The notes: generated from the sequence alone by a model not told the origin. Positions 50,679-59,521 are shown, numbered from the stretch's first letter. The stretch: 64,000 bases of DNA from Antarcticimicrobium sp040365005 (GCF_040365005.1 NZ_BAABWV010000003.1:186001-250000); one strand, 5' to 3'. Made by a program: numbers and translations.

Positions 50679-51862
50679 TGGGCGTGACCCGCTTTCCCGC
50701 GCGCGCCGAAGGGCTGGCCGACCGGATGACCGGGTTCATCGCGCATCTGCGCATGAACGGCATGAAGCTGGGCCCGGGCGAGACAGCGGATGCGCTGGCG
50801 GTGCTGGGGGCGGTGAACGCAACCGATCCCGCCGAGGCCCGGCTGGCGCTGAAATCGCTGATCGTGCCCGATGCCGAAGGCTGGCGGCGGTTCGACGCGT
50901 TGTTCGATGCCTATTGGTTCAACAGCGGCAAGACCCGGAGCGGCACCGCCAATGCCCATGTCCGGGTGCAATCGGCGCGGCCCACCCTGTGGCAGGACCA
51001 TTTCGAGGCACCGGGCGACGGGGCCGCCGACAGCGACGGCGACACCACCCCCGGCGAGGGAGAGGGAGAGGCCGAGGGTATCGACGGCCGATTGATCGCC
51101 ACCCGCACCGACAACCTGCGCAAGCGCGACCTGCGCGAGGTGATGGACGAAGACAGCCGGCGCGAGGCGGAACGCGCCGCCGAGGTGCTGGCCCGTTCCA
51201 TCCGCGACCGTCGCTCGCGCCGGCGCCGGCAGGCCCGGCGCGGGGAAATGGCGGACCTGCGCCGCACCCTGCGCGCGAGCCTTGCCCGTGGTGGCGAGCC
51301 GATCGACCTGTTCCGCAAGCGGCGCCCGGACCGCCCGATGCGCATCGTGGTGCTCTGCGATGTCTCCGGGTCGATGCAACTCTATGCGCGGGTGTTCCTG
51401 GCCTTTCTCAAGGGGCTGGTCGATGCCGACACTACCGCCGACGCCTATCTGTTTCACACCCGGTTGATGCGGGTGACCGGCGCCCTGCGCGACCGCGACA
51501 CGCTGCGCGCGGCGGAGCGGCTCAGCCTGATGGCCGAGGGGTTCGGCGGCGGCACCGATATCGGCGCCTCGCTGAACGCCTTTGTCGAGACCTATGCCGC
51601 CAGGGCGCTCACCCGGCGCAGCGTCGTCCTCATCCTGTCGGACGGCTATTGCACCGGCCCGCCGGAAAAATTGGCCGGGGCGCTGGCCCGGATCCGGCGC
51701 AAGGCGGGGCGCGTCGTCTGGCTGAACCCGCTGATGGGCTGGAAGGATTATGCCCCCGTCGCCGCCGCCATGGCGGCCGCCCTGCCCCATCTCGACGCGC
51801 ATCTGCCCGCCAACACCATCGAGGCGTTGGCCGCCCTCGAACCGGAATTCGCACGGCTCTGA
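50678..51862 (+). CDS. coxE: CoxE, von Willebrand factor A domain maturation protein
   Basis: The 394-residue protein has a metal-ion-dependent adhesion site in its C-terminal von Willebrand A domain: VLCDVSGSMQLYARVFLAFLKGL (DxSxS) with later GGGTDIGASLN and LILSDGYCTG. The first ~170 residues include an acidic Gly/Glu stretch (EGEGEAEGIDG) and Arg-rich helices. CoxE works with CoxD in introducing copper into the Mo-Cu centre. The ATG shares one base with the coxD stop (TGATG); a GTG three bases earlier is an alternative. Confidence 0.94.
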   Translation: MGVTRFPARAEGLADRMTGFIAHLRMNGMKLGPGETADALAVLGAVNATDPAEARLALKSLIVPDAEGWRRFDALFDAYWFNSGKTRSGTANAHVRVQSARPTLWQDHFEAPGDGAADSDGDTTPGEGEGEAEGIDGRLIATRTDNLRKRDLREVMDEDSRREAERAAEVLARSIRDRRSRRRRQARRGEMADLRRTLRASLARGGEPIDLFRKRRPDRPMRIVVLCDVSGSMQLYARVFLAFLKGLVDADTTADAYLFHTRLMRVTGALRDRDTLRAAERLSLMAEGFGGGTDIGASLNAFVETYAARALTRRSVVLILSDGYCTGPPEKLAGALARIRRKAGRVVWLNPLMGWKDYAPVAAAMAAALPHLDAHLPANTIEALAALEPEFARL

Positions 51863-51877
51863 ACAAAGGAAGAAACC

Positions 51878-52693
51878 ATGGGATCCTTCGACATCTTCGA
51901 TACGATCGACCAGCAACGCCGGGCCGGGCGCCCGTTCTGCGTGGCGACCGTGGTACGCACGGCGGACGTGACCTCGGCCAAGGCTGGCGCCAAGGCGGTG
52001 GTGACCGAGGCGGGCGAGATCCTGGGCCACCTGGGCGGCGCCTGCGTGAAACGCGCGGTGCTCAGCGCCGGGCAGATGGCGCTCGAAGCGGGCGAGACCC
52101 GGCTGATCCGAGTGAAGCCCTCGGAAAAGGTGGTCTCGCTCACCGATGCCGACGGCACCCAGGTGTTCCAGAGCGGCTGCCCCTCGGGTGGAACCGTGGA
52201 TGTGCTGCTCGAACCCTTTGAACTGCCGCCCATGCTGGTGGTCTTTGGCGACACCCCGATCAGCCGGGCGCTGGCCGCGCATGCGGTGCTGGCCGGATAT
52301 CGCCTCGCGCTGCCGGACGGTGCGGATGGCCCGCCGGAGGCCGCGCGTTTCGCCGGCAATGACATCTCGGCCCTGCTGCTCGGACCGCGCGATTTCGTCG
52401 TCGTCGCCAGCCAGGGCACCCAGGATCTGGCCTGCCTGCGCGCCGCGCTGGAAAGCCCGGCCACCCACGTCTCGATGGTCGCCTCGCGCCGCAAGGCCGA
52501 CGCGCTGATCGCCAAGCTCGCCGCCGCCGGGATGGAGGCCGATCGCATCGCCCGGCTCAAGTCCCCGGCCGGCCTCGATATCCACGCCATAGACCCGCAG
52601 GAAATTGCCCTGTCGGTGATGGCCGAGATCGTCCAGTGGCGCAACACCGGGCGCAACACCCAAGGAGGAGAAGCAGATGAAAACCATGCGTAA
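51878..52693 (+). CDS. coxF: CoxF, XdhC/CoxI family maturation protein
   Basis: The 271-residue protein has an XdhC/CoxI-type N-terminal domain (FCVATVVRTADVTSAKAGAKAVVTEAGEILGHLGGACV) and a C-terminal Rossmann-like domain (MLVVFGDTPISRALAAHAVLAGY, then DFVVVASQGTQDLACLRAAL, and LKSPAGLDIHAIDPQEIALSVMAEI). XdhC-type proteins bind and protect molybdenum cofactor during sulfuration. It starts 15 bases after coxE with AAAGGAAG before the ATG. Its last 17 bases overlap a small ORF beginning at 52677. Confidence 0.93.
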   Translation: MGSFDIFDTIDQQRRAGRPFCVATVVRTADVTSAKAGAKAVVTEAGEILGHLGGACVKRAVLSAGQMALEAGETRLIRVKPSEKVVSLTDADGTQVFQSGCPSGGTVDVLLEPFELPPMLVVFGDTPISRALAAHAVLAGYRLALPDGADGPPEAARFAGNDISALLLGPRDFVVVASQGTQDLACLRAALESPATHVSMVASRRKADALIAKLAAAGMEADRIARLKSPAGLDIHAIDPQEIALSVMAEIVQWRNTGRNTQGGEADENHA

Positions 52694-52787
52694 CTGGCTA
52701 AGGCGTCTTTGGACGCCGCGTGCGCCCGCCCTGACCGACGAGCAACGGCAGGAGATCCTGCTGCACAGCCACCCGAAATGCTGCTGA
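52677..52787 (+). CDS. Small ORF (36 residues) between coxF and coxG
   Basis: The ATG at 52677 follows AAGGAGGAG (52662-52670) at ideal spacing, one of the best Shine-Dalgarno sequences in the window. The frame overlaps the end of coxF and runs 36 codons to TGA at 52785-52787, 18 bases before coxG. The peptide is basic and amphipathic at the start (MKTMRNWLRRLWTPR), then acidic (LTDEQRQEI), and ends in LLHSHPKCC, a His/Cys cluster that could bind a metal. No family is recognised. A role in copper or Mo-centre handling is only a guess from position and composition. Confidence 0.6.
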   Translation: MKTMRNWLRRLWTPRAPALTDEQRQEILLHSHPKCC

Positions 52788-52805
52788 GAAAGGACTGAGA
52801 ACACC

Positions 52806-53258
52806 ATGGAGCTCAGCGACGAAATCACCATCAACGCGCCGAAATCGACCGTCTACGCGGCGCTCAACGATCCCGAGGTTCTCCGCCGCTGCATTCCCGG
52901 CTGCGAGGAGTTGATCCAGCATTCGCCAACGGAGCTCGAGGCGAAGGTCGTTCTCAAGATCGGCCCGGTCAAGGCCCGGTTCGCCGGGACCGTGACGCTC
53001 GACACCGCCGGCGCGCCCGATGGTTTCAGCCTGATGGGCGAGGGCAAGGGGGGCGCTGCGGGGTTCGCCAAGGGCGGCGCGGATGTCACCCTGACCGATG
53101 TCGAGGGCGGCACCCGACTGGCCTACAACGCCAAGGCCGATGTCGGCGGCAAGATCGCCCAACTGGGCAGCCGCCTGATCCGGGGAACCGCGGCCAAGCT
53201 CTCGGGCAAGTTCTTCACTGCGTTTGCGGCAGAGGTCTCCGAAAGCCCCGTCGGATGA
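52806..53258 (+). CDS. coxG: CoxG, SRPBCC-fold protein
   Basis: The 150-residue protein is a CoxG of the SRPBCC (START-like) fold: MELSDEITINAPKSTVYAALNDPEVLRRCIPGCEEL at the start and VGGKIAQLGSRLIRGTAAKLSGKFFTAF at the end. CoxG is believed to recruit CO dehydrogenase to the membrane, through quinone or lipid binding. This copy ends directly after the SRPBCC domain and lacks the hydrophobic C-terminal extension present in longer CoxG proteins. It is the last gene of the operon, convergent with a TetR regulator. Confidence 0.92.
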   Translation: MELSDEITINAPKSTVYAALNDPEVLRRCIPGCEELIQHSPTELEAKVVLKIGPVKARFAGTVTLDTAGAPDGFSLMGEGKGGAAGFAKGGADVTLTDVEGGTRLAYNAKADVGGKIAQLGSRLIRGTAAKLSGKFFTAFAAEVSESPVG

Positions 53259-53315
53259 GTACAGGTCCCGCACCCTTGTTTGGCGGCCCCTGACGCCGGG
53301 GTGGCGATTGCATCA

Positions 53316-53936
53316 TCAGGACCTTGCGAGGTCCTTTGAAATGCCGCGCAGGTAGATCGCGAAGACCCCCGGGGCGGCGGCCTTCATCCGCTTCATGTCG
53401 CCGGCGATCAGGGATTGCATCACCAGCCCCTGAATCGTGCCGATGAAAAGCGTCGCGGCGGCCTCGACATCAAGGTCGTCGCGCAACTCTCCATTGGTCT
53501 TCCCGGCCGTGAGCAGGTCATGCAGGCGCGCGCCGTACTGCGCCATGAGGCTCTGCGCCAGGCGTTTCGCCGGAGTCTTGCGCGCCGCCTGAAGCTCGCC
53601 GAACAGCATCCGGGGCGCGCCGGGATGATCCGAGACAAATCCGATGTGGGCCAAAAACATCGCCTCCATCTTCCCGACCGGCGACTCGATATCCTTGGCG
53701 GCGCCGTCAATCCGGGTCATCAAGGTCCGCGTCACCCAGTCCATCACCGCCGTCCAGATCGCGTCCTTGTTCGGAAAATGACGAAAGATCGCGCCCTGCG
53801 TCAGCTTCATGTGCTTGGCGATCGCGGCGGTCGTGATGGTGTCCGGGTTGGTCGATGCGGCAAGGTCGATGACCGCCTCGACGGTCACGTTCCGGCGCTC
53901 CTCGGCCGGGATCTTCTTCTGCCTGGTCTTGGTCAC
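53316..53936 (-). CDS. TetR/AcrR-family regulator, probable repressor of the adjacent RND pump
   Basis: The 206-residue protein has a TetR helix-turn-helix (about residues 12-58: RRNVTVEAVIDLAASTNPDTITTAAIAKHMKLTQGAIFRHFPNKDAIWTAV) and an all-helical ligand domain. I chose the GTG at 53936 because GGAGG stands six bases before it and the protein then starts at the usual distance from the helix-turn-helix; the frame is open to 54125. Two nearly identical operators lie near it (54156-54175, and 59604-59623 before the RND pump), so it probably represses both transcription units. Confidence 0.9.
   Translation of the reverse strand: MTKTRQKKIPAEERRNVTVEAVIDLAASTNPDTITTAAIAKHMKLTQGAIFRHFPNKDAIWTAVMDWVTRTLMTRIDGAAKDIESPVGKMEAMFLAHIGFVSDHPGAPRMLFGELQAARKTPAKRLAQSLMAQYGARLHDLLTAGKTNGELRDDLDVEAAATLFIGTIQGLVMQSLIAGDMKRMKAAAPGVFAIYLRGISKDLARS
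53318..53335 (+). terminator. Weak terminator-like hairpin at the end of the cox operon
   Basis: AGGACCT (53318-53324) and AGGTCCT (53329-53335) form a perfect seven-base-pair stem with a four-base loop, 60 bases after the coxG stop. Only two T follow. It overlaps the 3' end of the tetR gene, so it may serve either strand. Confidence 0.4.
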
Positions 53937-54145
53937 CTGAAAACCTCCGTTTGCCCGGCTGGCACAATCCTCGATCTCGTTGCCGATAATACAGAGGTTC
54001 CGTCGGTGGCCGAAAGGACCGATCACGCTCCGCCCAATTTTTCCGCTGTCTGGGGCAAGCGCCTCAATGCGCCCGGTCCGGAGACATACGACAGAGCGCC
54101 TGCGCGGGCCACGCACATCGCCCAATTCTTGGTCGGCACCATGGC

Positions 54146-54175
54146 TTGACTCAGTATAGTAATCACTTACTATCT
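54146..54175 (+). promoter_or_regulatory. Promoter overlapping TetR operator A
   Basis: TTGACT (54146-54151), 16 bases, then TACTAT (54168-54173) forms a good sigma-70 promoter for the gene at 54245. Overlapping its spacer and -10 is the operator ATAGTAATCACTTACTATCT (54156-54175), a palindrome with ATAGT and ACTAT arms eight bases apart. Binding there would block RNA polymerase. Confidence 0.65.
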
Positions 54176-54244
54176 CACGCCGATGGCCGGCAATGTCGAA
54201 AATCAGGCAGGCCCAGATGCGGCCGCCGGAGATCAGGAGGGCTT

Positions 54245-54676
54245 ATGGGAAAAACGCGATGGACACTCCGGGCGGTGGCGGGTGTTGCTGTCCTGTTCGG
54301 CCTTCTGACCATGGTGTCGGGGGGGCGTGCCCTGTTCGGTACGCCCGAGATGCGCGCCGCTGTCGGTGACGCGGTCCCATTCGTTCTGTGGTTCAATTTC
54401 CTGGCGGGTTTTGCCTATGTCGCCGCGGGTGTCGGTCTGTTCATGGTGCGGTCCTGGGCCATCCGGTTGTCGGTCGCGATCCTTGTGAGCACGCTCCTGA
54501 TCATGGTCGCGTTCTGGATCCATGTGGCGTTCGGAGGGGCCTATGAGATCCGCACCGCCGGGGCCTTGGGCCTGCGCACCGCGATCTGGGGCATCATCGT
54601 CGCCGTGGCGCTGCGCGGGTCGAAGTCCGCAAGACCTGCGTCCGGGAGAAAACCAGCGGATGCGCCTGATGTTTGA
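54245..54676 (+). CDS. Small integral membrane protein of the TetR/RND region
   Basis: The 143-residue protein has four hydrophobic helices (about residues 9-28, 45-66, 70-92 and 103-122) and a short polar C-terminus. I do not recognise a named family. The ATG at 54245 follows CAGGAGG; the upstream open frame is ignored because it runs through the operator and promoter. Its promoter carries the same operator as the RND pump, so it is probably induced with the pump. It may aid the membrane's response to the pump's substrate, but no function can be assigned. Confidence 0.75.
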   Translation: MGKTRWTLRAVAGVAVLFGLLTMVSGGRALFGTPEMRAAVGDAVPFVLWFNFLAGFAYVAAGVGLFMVRSWAIRLSVAILVSTLLIMVAFWIHVAFGGAYEIRTAGALGLRTAIWGIIVAVALRGSKSARPASGRKPADAPDV

Positions 54677-54970
54677 ACCGCCGGCAAACGGCCCGAATCC
54701 CGGACCGGACGGTAAGGAGATCCGCGATCGCAGCGCCGGCAGCGCCCAGGTTCCCACCCCGCTGCCGACCGGTGTCCGCATCGACACGGCGCCATCCTCG
54801 GCATAGCGCAGCGATACCGACACGATCCCTTTGCGGCCCTGAAAGCTGTGGCCGATGATCCGGCTCCGGATCTCGCCGGCCGACAGGGCATCCTCCGCCT
54901 CCATGCAGAACGCGATCAGGATGGCCACGGCCAGCGTTGCAGTCTTGGCCCATTGCGTGATTCCGGCCAT
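54677..54970 (-). pseudogene. Probable remnant of a small secreted protein
   Basis: The minus-strand frame from the ATG at 54970 begins with a signal-peptide-like segment (MAGITQWAKTATLAVAILIA) and a plausible mature start (LSAGEIRSRIIGHSFQGRKG, then VSVSLRYAEDGAVSMRT). After about residue 80 the sequence becomes low-complexity Arg/Pro/Gly-rich and the frame runs on antisense through the neighbouring plus-strand gene to 54233, which is not credible. A reading in a neighbouring frame (VRSGIRAVCRRF) looks like a better continuation, so a frameshift is possible. It may instead be a short intact gene whose end I cannot place. It lies downstream of the RND operon on the same strand. Confidence 0.35.
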
Positions 54971-55061
54971 GGTCCACCCGGCGATCAGGGGGTGTCGCGA
55001 CCGGCCTACCTCGGACGGATCTCTGCGGCGGGCAAGACATCAACCCGGACGACACAAAGCA

Positions 55062-58000
55062 TCACTCGGCAAGACGTTCCCCTTTCTGTTTTACATCGGA
55101 CATCGGCGGCGCGACGTCGGGTTCCACCCGCGCGCGGGACACCCGCGCCATCCCCAGATCGCCGAGGATGGCGTAAAAGGCAGGCAGGACGATCAGCACA
55201 AGGATCGTGGAGGAGAACAGGCCGAAGACGACCGAAATCACCAGCGGCTTCAACGTCTGTGCCTGCGTGCTGGTTTCCATCAGCAAGGGCACGAGCCCCA
55301 TCATCGTCGTGGACACCGACATCAGGATCGGGCGAAGCCGTTCGCGGCTGGCCCGTCCGGCCGCCTGCGCCAGGTCCATCCCCTCGCCGGCGTGCCGCTT
55401 GATGACCTGCACCAGCAGGATCGCGTTGTTGACCACGATCCCGGCCAGCGACGCGGCGCCGATCAGGGACGGCATCGAGATGTTGTACCCCATGATCAGG
55501 TGCCCCAGGATCACGCCGATAAAGGCCAGCGGGATCGAGACCATCACGATCACCGGCTCGACATAGCTGCGGAACTGAAACGACAGCACCACGTAGATGC
55601 CGATAAGACCGATCAGGAAACCGCGCAGGATCGACACGACGGTTTCCGCGGAATTTGCGCTCTGACCGCCGATCTCGAAACGCAGCCCGGGCATGGTGGC
55701 GGCAAGTCCGGGAAGGAACCCGTTCGCCAGTTCGGACACGATGGCGTCGGCGTTGCCGATCCTTGTATCGACGTCGGCCTGAACGGTGACCGTGCGCCGC
55801 CCGTCGACATGGGTGATCGAGGACAACCCCCGCGCCGCCTCGACCCGCGCCACGGTCGACAGCGGCACCGCCTGCCCGCTTGGCAGGGTCACCGTGAAAT
55901 CACGCAGATCGTCGCGCGAGTCGCGGTCCTGCAATGTGTGCTCAAGCTCGATCTCATGCGCGATGTCCCCCTCCTGCACCGTCATGATGACCCGGCCCAG
56001 AAAGGCGGCACTGATCTGTCCCGCGACATCGCGCGCCGTCAATCCCAGCGCGGTCGCCCCCTCGGCCAGGTGCAGCCGAAGTTCCGGCTTGCCCGGATGC
56101 AGATCATGGGTGGCGTTGAAGACCCCGGCATAGCTCCGGGTTTCGGCAAGCAACCGATCCGCCGCGATCGACAACTCATCAAGGTCCGCAGCCGACAGGC
56201 GAATCTCGATCGCGATCCCCTGCGGCCCGATGCCGGGCTCGGTCAGCAGGATCGCCAGGGCGCCGGGCACCTCCCCGATCTCCTGCCGCCACAGGGTCAC
56301 GATCTCGTCCAGTGTCACGGTCCGCGTCTCGGCACCCAAAAGATCGACACTGATCGTGGCCACATGCGGTCCGGTCTCACCCGCCGTGGCATTCTGGTTG
56401 AACCGCACCTGCAGGGATTTGACCAGCGCCGTCCCCTCCGGCTGATCCGGGGCAAAGGTGGCGTCGACCCGCTGCAGCGCCGCCGACACCCGGTCGACCA
56501 CCTCGGTGGTGCGGGCCAGCGGCGTGCCCTGCGGCATCAGGATCCGGGCCTCCAGCACATCACCGTCGATGGAAGGGATCGCCTCGCGCTTGAGATAGCC
56601 GCCACCCATCAGCCCGACGGTCACGATCAGTGTCGCAATGGTCGCGCCGGTGACAAGGTATCGCTGACGGATCGCCATATCCGCCAGCGCACCGATCCGG
56701 TTCTCGCGGAAGCGCTCGAACCCGGCGTCGAACCCGGCGCGGAACCGCGAGGGCGGTTTCTCGGCGCTTTTCAGCCCGTGGCTCAGGTGATGCGGCAACA
56801 CCCAGAACGCCTCGGCCAGGCTTGCCGCCAAGGCCGCGATCAGGACCAGCGGAACCACCTCCAGGACCGCGCCCAGATCCCCCGCCAGAAAGGCGAGCGG
56901 CCCGAAAACCGCGATCGTCGTGGCAAAGGACGACAGCACGCCCGGCATCACCGCAAGGGTGCCCTTGATCGCGGCCTCGGTCCGCGTGGCGCCACGGGCG
57001 GCGGCCTCGGCGATGGAATCGGAGATCACGATCGAGTCGTCCATCACGATGCCGATCGCCATCAGCAGGGCGACCAGTGTCATCATGTTCAGCGACAACC
57101 CCTGCAGGGCCATTCCCGCGAAGGCGCCCATGAAGGCCACCGGCAACCCCATCGCGGCCCAGATCGCGAACCCGGGCCGGAAGAACAGGCTCATCACCGC
57201 GATCACCAGCACCAGCCCCATGAGCCCGTTCTGCACCAGCATCACCAGGCGGTCGCGCACGATGCTGGTCATGTCCTTGACGATCTCGAGCCTGAGCGTG
57301 TCCGGCAGGGCGACGCGCTCCTCCTCGACCAGTTGCGTGACGCTGTCGAACACCTCCAGCGCGTCGGCGCCCAGCGCCTTGTCGACCTGAAGAAACACCG
57401 CGCGCTGCCCGTCCAGGAAGGCCAGCTCTTCCTCGGGGGTGTAATGCTCGGTGATGGTCGCGATCTGCCCCAACGTGAGTTCAGCACCGTTCGGTTTCGA
57501 CAGCACAACCAATCCGGCCAGGCCCGCGATGCTGCGGCGTTCGTCGGCAAAGCGCAGGCTGATGTCGCGGCGGGTGGTTTCAAGCGTGCCCAGCGGGCGA
57601 TCCACGCTCTGGGCGTCGATCTGCGCGGCCAGCCCGGCGACGGTCAACCCGTGCTGTTCCATTATCGCGCGGGGAACGGTGACGCGGAACTGCCGCTCTC
57701 CGAAGCCCGAGATCGTGACCTTGGCCACCCCCGGCAAGGCGGACAGTTGATCCTGCAACCCGGCGGCGTAGCGTTCCAGATGGGCGGCGGGCAGGTCGCC
57801 CGCCACGGCGACCGAGGTGACGGTATCGGTGCGGTGCAATTCGCGCACCGTGGCCGGGTCCGCCTCTGCGGGAAAATCATCGACCGCCGTGACCTCGGTG
57901 CGCAGATCGTTCACGAAGCGCGCGGAATCGCCGCCGGGGTCCATGGTCGCGACCGCGCGGGCAATGCTGCCTTGCGCGGTGCAGGTCAGTTCATCCAGGT

Positions 58001-58220
58001 TCTCGACGCTTTCGACCGCATCCCAGATGCGCCGGCACACCGTGTCCTCGACCTCTTCGGCGGTGGCGCCCCGGTACACGACACGTATCTCCGCCTCGAC
58101 CGGTCGGAAATCGGGAAAGGTTTCCCGCTTGAGCGTCGGCGCCGCCATCGCCCCGGCCGCAAAGACCAGCACCAACAACAGATTGGCCGCGGTCGGGTGT
58201 TCTGCAAACCAGCGGATCAT
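55062..58220 (-). CDS. RND efflux pump inner-membrane permease
   Basis: The 1,052-residue protein has the two-fold repeat of RND pumps: a helix at the start (AANLLLVLVFAAGAMAAPTLKRETFPDF), then large periplasmic loops after helix 1 and helix 7, and about 12 membrane helices. The proton-relay Asp pair in helix 4 (MAIGIVMDDSIVISDSIAEAA) is present, so it should be an active proton-driven exporter. I chose the ATG at 58220, which overlaps the adaptor stop by four bases. It is the second gene of the operon. No outer-membrane channel gene is present nearby, so a TolC-type protein from elsewhere must complete it. Substrate is unknown. Confidence 0.93.
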   Translation of the reverse strand: MIRWFAEHPTAANLLLVLVFAAGAMAAPTLKRETFPDFRPVEAEIRVVYRGATAEEVEDTVCRRIWDAVESVENLDELTCTAQGSIARAVATMDPGGDSARFVNDLRTEVTAVDDFPAEADPATVRELHRTDTVTSVAVAGDLPAAHLERYAAGLQDQLSALPGVAKVTISGFGERQFRVTVPRAIMEQHGLTVAGLAAQIDAQSVDRPLGTLETTRRDISLRFADERRSIAGLAGLVVLSKPNGAELTLGQIATITEHYTPEEELAFLDGQRAVFLQVDKALGADALEVFDSVTQLVEEERVALPDTLRLEIVKDMTSIVRDRLVMLVQNGLMGLVLVIAVMSLFFRPGFAIWAAMGLPVAFMGAFAGMALQGLSLNMMTLVALLMAIGIVMDDSIVISDSIAEAAARGATRTEAAIKGTLAVMPGVLSSFATTIAVFGPLAFLAGDLGAVLEVVPLVLIAALAASLAEAFWVLPHHLSHGLKSAEKPPSRFRAGFDAGFERFRENRIGALADMAIRQRYLVTGATIATLIVTVGLMGGGYLKREAIPSIDGDVLEARILMPQGTPLARTTEVVDRVSAALQRVDATFAPDQPEGTALVKSLQVRFNQNATAGETGPHVATISVDLLGAETRTVTLDEIVTLWRQEIGEVPGALAILLTEPGIGPQGIAIEIRLSAADLDELSIAADRLLAETRSYAGVFNATHDLHPGKPELRLHLAEGATALGLTARDVAGQISAAFLGRVIMTVQEGDIAHEIELEHTLQDRDSRDDLRDFTVTLPSGQAVPLSTVARVEAARGLSSITHVDGRRTVTVQADVDTRIGNADAIVSELANGFLPGLAATMPGLRFEIGGQSANSAETVVSILRGFLIGLIGIYVVLSFQFRSYVEPVIVMVSIPLAFIGVILGHLIMGYNISMPSLIGAASLAGIVVNNAILLVQVIKRHAGEGMDLAQAAGRASRERLRPILMSVSTTMMGLVPLLMETSTQAQTLKPLVISVVFGLFSSTILVLIVLPAFYAILGDLGMARVSRARVEPDVAPPMSDVKQKGERLAE

Positions 58221-59521
58221 TTCGGCTCCCCGACCGGCACGACGATCATGCCGGGAACTGCCGGCACGAGATCGTCGAGAATGACCTCCTCGCCGGGAAA
58301 CACCCCGTCTAAAATAATGGCGGTCCCGGACTGGAGCCATCCGACAGACACCCGGCGCAACTCGAGCCGCCCCGCGCCATCGCGCAGGTAGACGATGCCG
58401 CCTTCGTGCACCGCACTGTCCGGAAGCGTCACCTGTGTCGCCACCACCGGGCCGGTGAGGGTGAGTTCGACATACATGTTCGGCACCAGCGGAAGGCGGT
58501 CGGGCGGGTTCACCCCGGCGTAGGGGTCATCCACGACGACAACGGCCGGCACCGAGCGGGCCTGTGGATCAAGCGCGTTTTCCACCCGCACCAGGCGCCC
58601 GGCCCATGCCTGTTGGTCGTCCGACACCAGGGTCACCTCGACAGAGACCCCGGCGAAACGGTCGGGCAGATCCGAGGGGGACATGGGTTGGTCGGTTGCT
58701 TCACGGCCAAGAAGGCGCCGGAACGACGCGACGGGAATCTGCGCCGTGATTTCCACCTGTCCGACATCGTCAGCCGTGATCAGAGGCTGTCCCGCGGCCA
58801 CGAACTGGTGCCGCTCGACATGCACCTTGCCGATCCGCAGATCGAAGGGAACCGTGATCTCGGTCATTTCAAGATCCCGCCTTGCCCGTGCAAGGATCGC
58901 CGTCGTGCGGGCCATTTGCGCGTCGAGCCGGTGTCGCCGGCTCGGGATCAGCGCAAGCGTATTCTGCAACTCTCCGACCGCGCGGCGAACCGTCAGGGTG
59001 GCACGTTCCTGGCTGTCGAGCGCGGATTGCGCCGCCACCCCCCTTTCGCGCAGGTCCCGGATCCGGTTCAGTTCGCTTTCGGCCAGGTCCAACCGGTTCT
59101 GTTCCAGCGCCAGCAGCCGACGAGTATTCGTCTCGTCGATGGCTATCTGCGCGACATCGGCTTGCAACGTGGACAGATCCGCCTCGGCCTGCGCAACCGC
59201 CAGTTCATAGGCCGACGGGTCGATTTTCAGCGCCGCGGTGCCCTCCTCAAGCATGTTGCCGGTTTCCAGGTCCGGATGACGCCACACGATGGTGCCCGCG
59301 ACCTCGGAAACCGCCTCCCAGCTGCGCGCGGCCTGGACATTGCCATAGCCGCGAACAACCGTGCGTACCGGTTCGGCAGAAGCGATCATCGTCCGCGCGG
59401 CGATGCTGCGTCCGGCGTCGTCCACCCGCGCCGGAGGTTCCGCGTGCGAGATGAACCAGGCAGCGGCCGCGACGCCGAGCGCGATGGGGGGGAGCAACCG
59501 TAATACACGCGGTATTTTCAC
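58217..59521 (-). CDS. RND efflux pump periplasmic adaptor subunit
   Basis: The 434-residue protein has an N-terminal membrane anchor (VLRLLPPIALGVAAAAWFIS), a biotinyl-lipoyl-like domain split by a long coiled coil (about residues 110-210), and beta-barrel domains. These are the features of membrane fusion proteins of RND pumps. I chose the GTG at 59521, with GGGAG before it. The ATG at 59614 is inside the operator at 59600-59625 and would leave no room for a promoter and leader. It is the first gene of the pump operon, and its stop overlaps the permease start. Confidence 0.9.
   Translation of the reverse strand: MKIPRVLRLLPPIALGVAAAAWFISHAEPPARVDDAGRSIAARTMIASAEPVRTVVRGYGNVQAARSWEAVSEVAGTIVWRHPDLETGNMLEEGTAALKIDPSAYELAVAQAEADLSTLQADVAQIAIDETNTRRLLALEQNRLDLAESELNRIRDLRERGVAAQSALDSQERATLTVRRAVGELQNTLALIPSRRHRLDAQMARTTAILARARRDLEMTEITVPFDLRIGKVHVERHQFVAAGQPLITADDVGQVEITAQIPVASFRRLLGREATDQPMSPSDLPDRFAGVSVEVTLVSDDQQAWAGRLVRVENALDPQARSVPAVVVVDDPYAGVNPPDRLPLVPNMYVELTLTGPVVATQVTLPDSAVHEGGIVYLRDGAGRLELRRVSVGWLQSGTAIILDGVFPGEEVILDDLVPAVPGMIVVPVGEPK

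Noticed and set aside
54855..58391. Plus-strand open frame of 1,178 codons opposite the RND permease
   Set aside because: Shadow frame of a membrane pump; His/Arg/Gln-rich with no domain.
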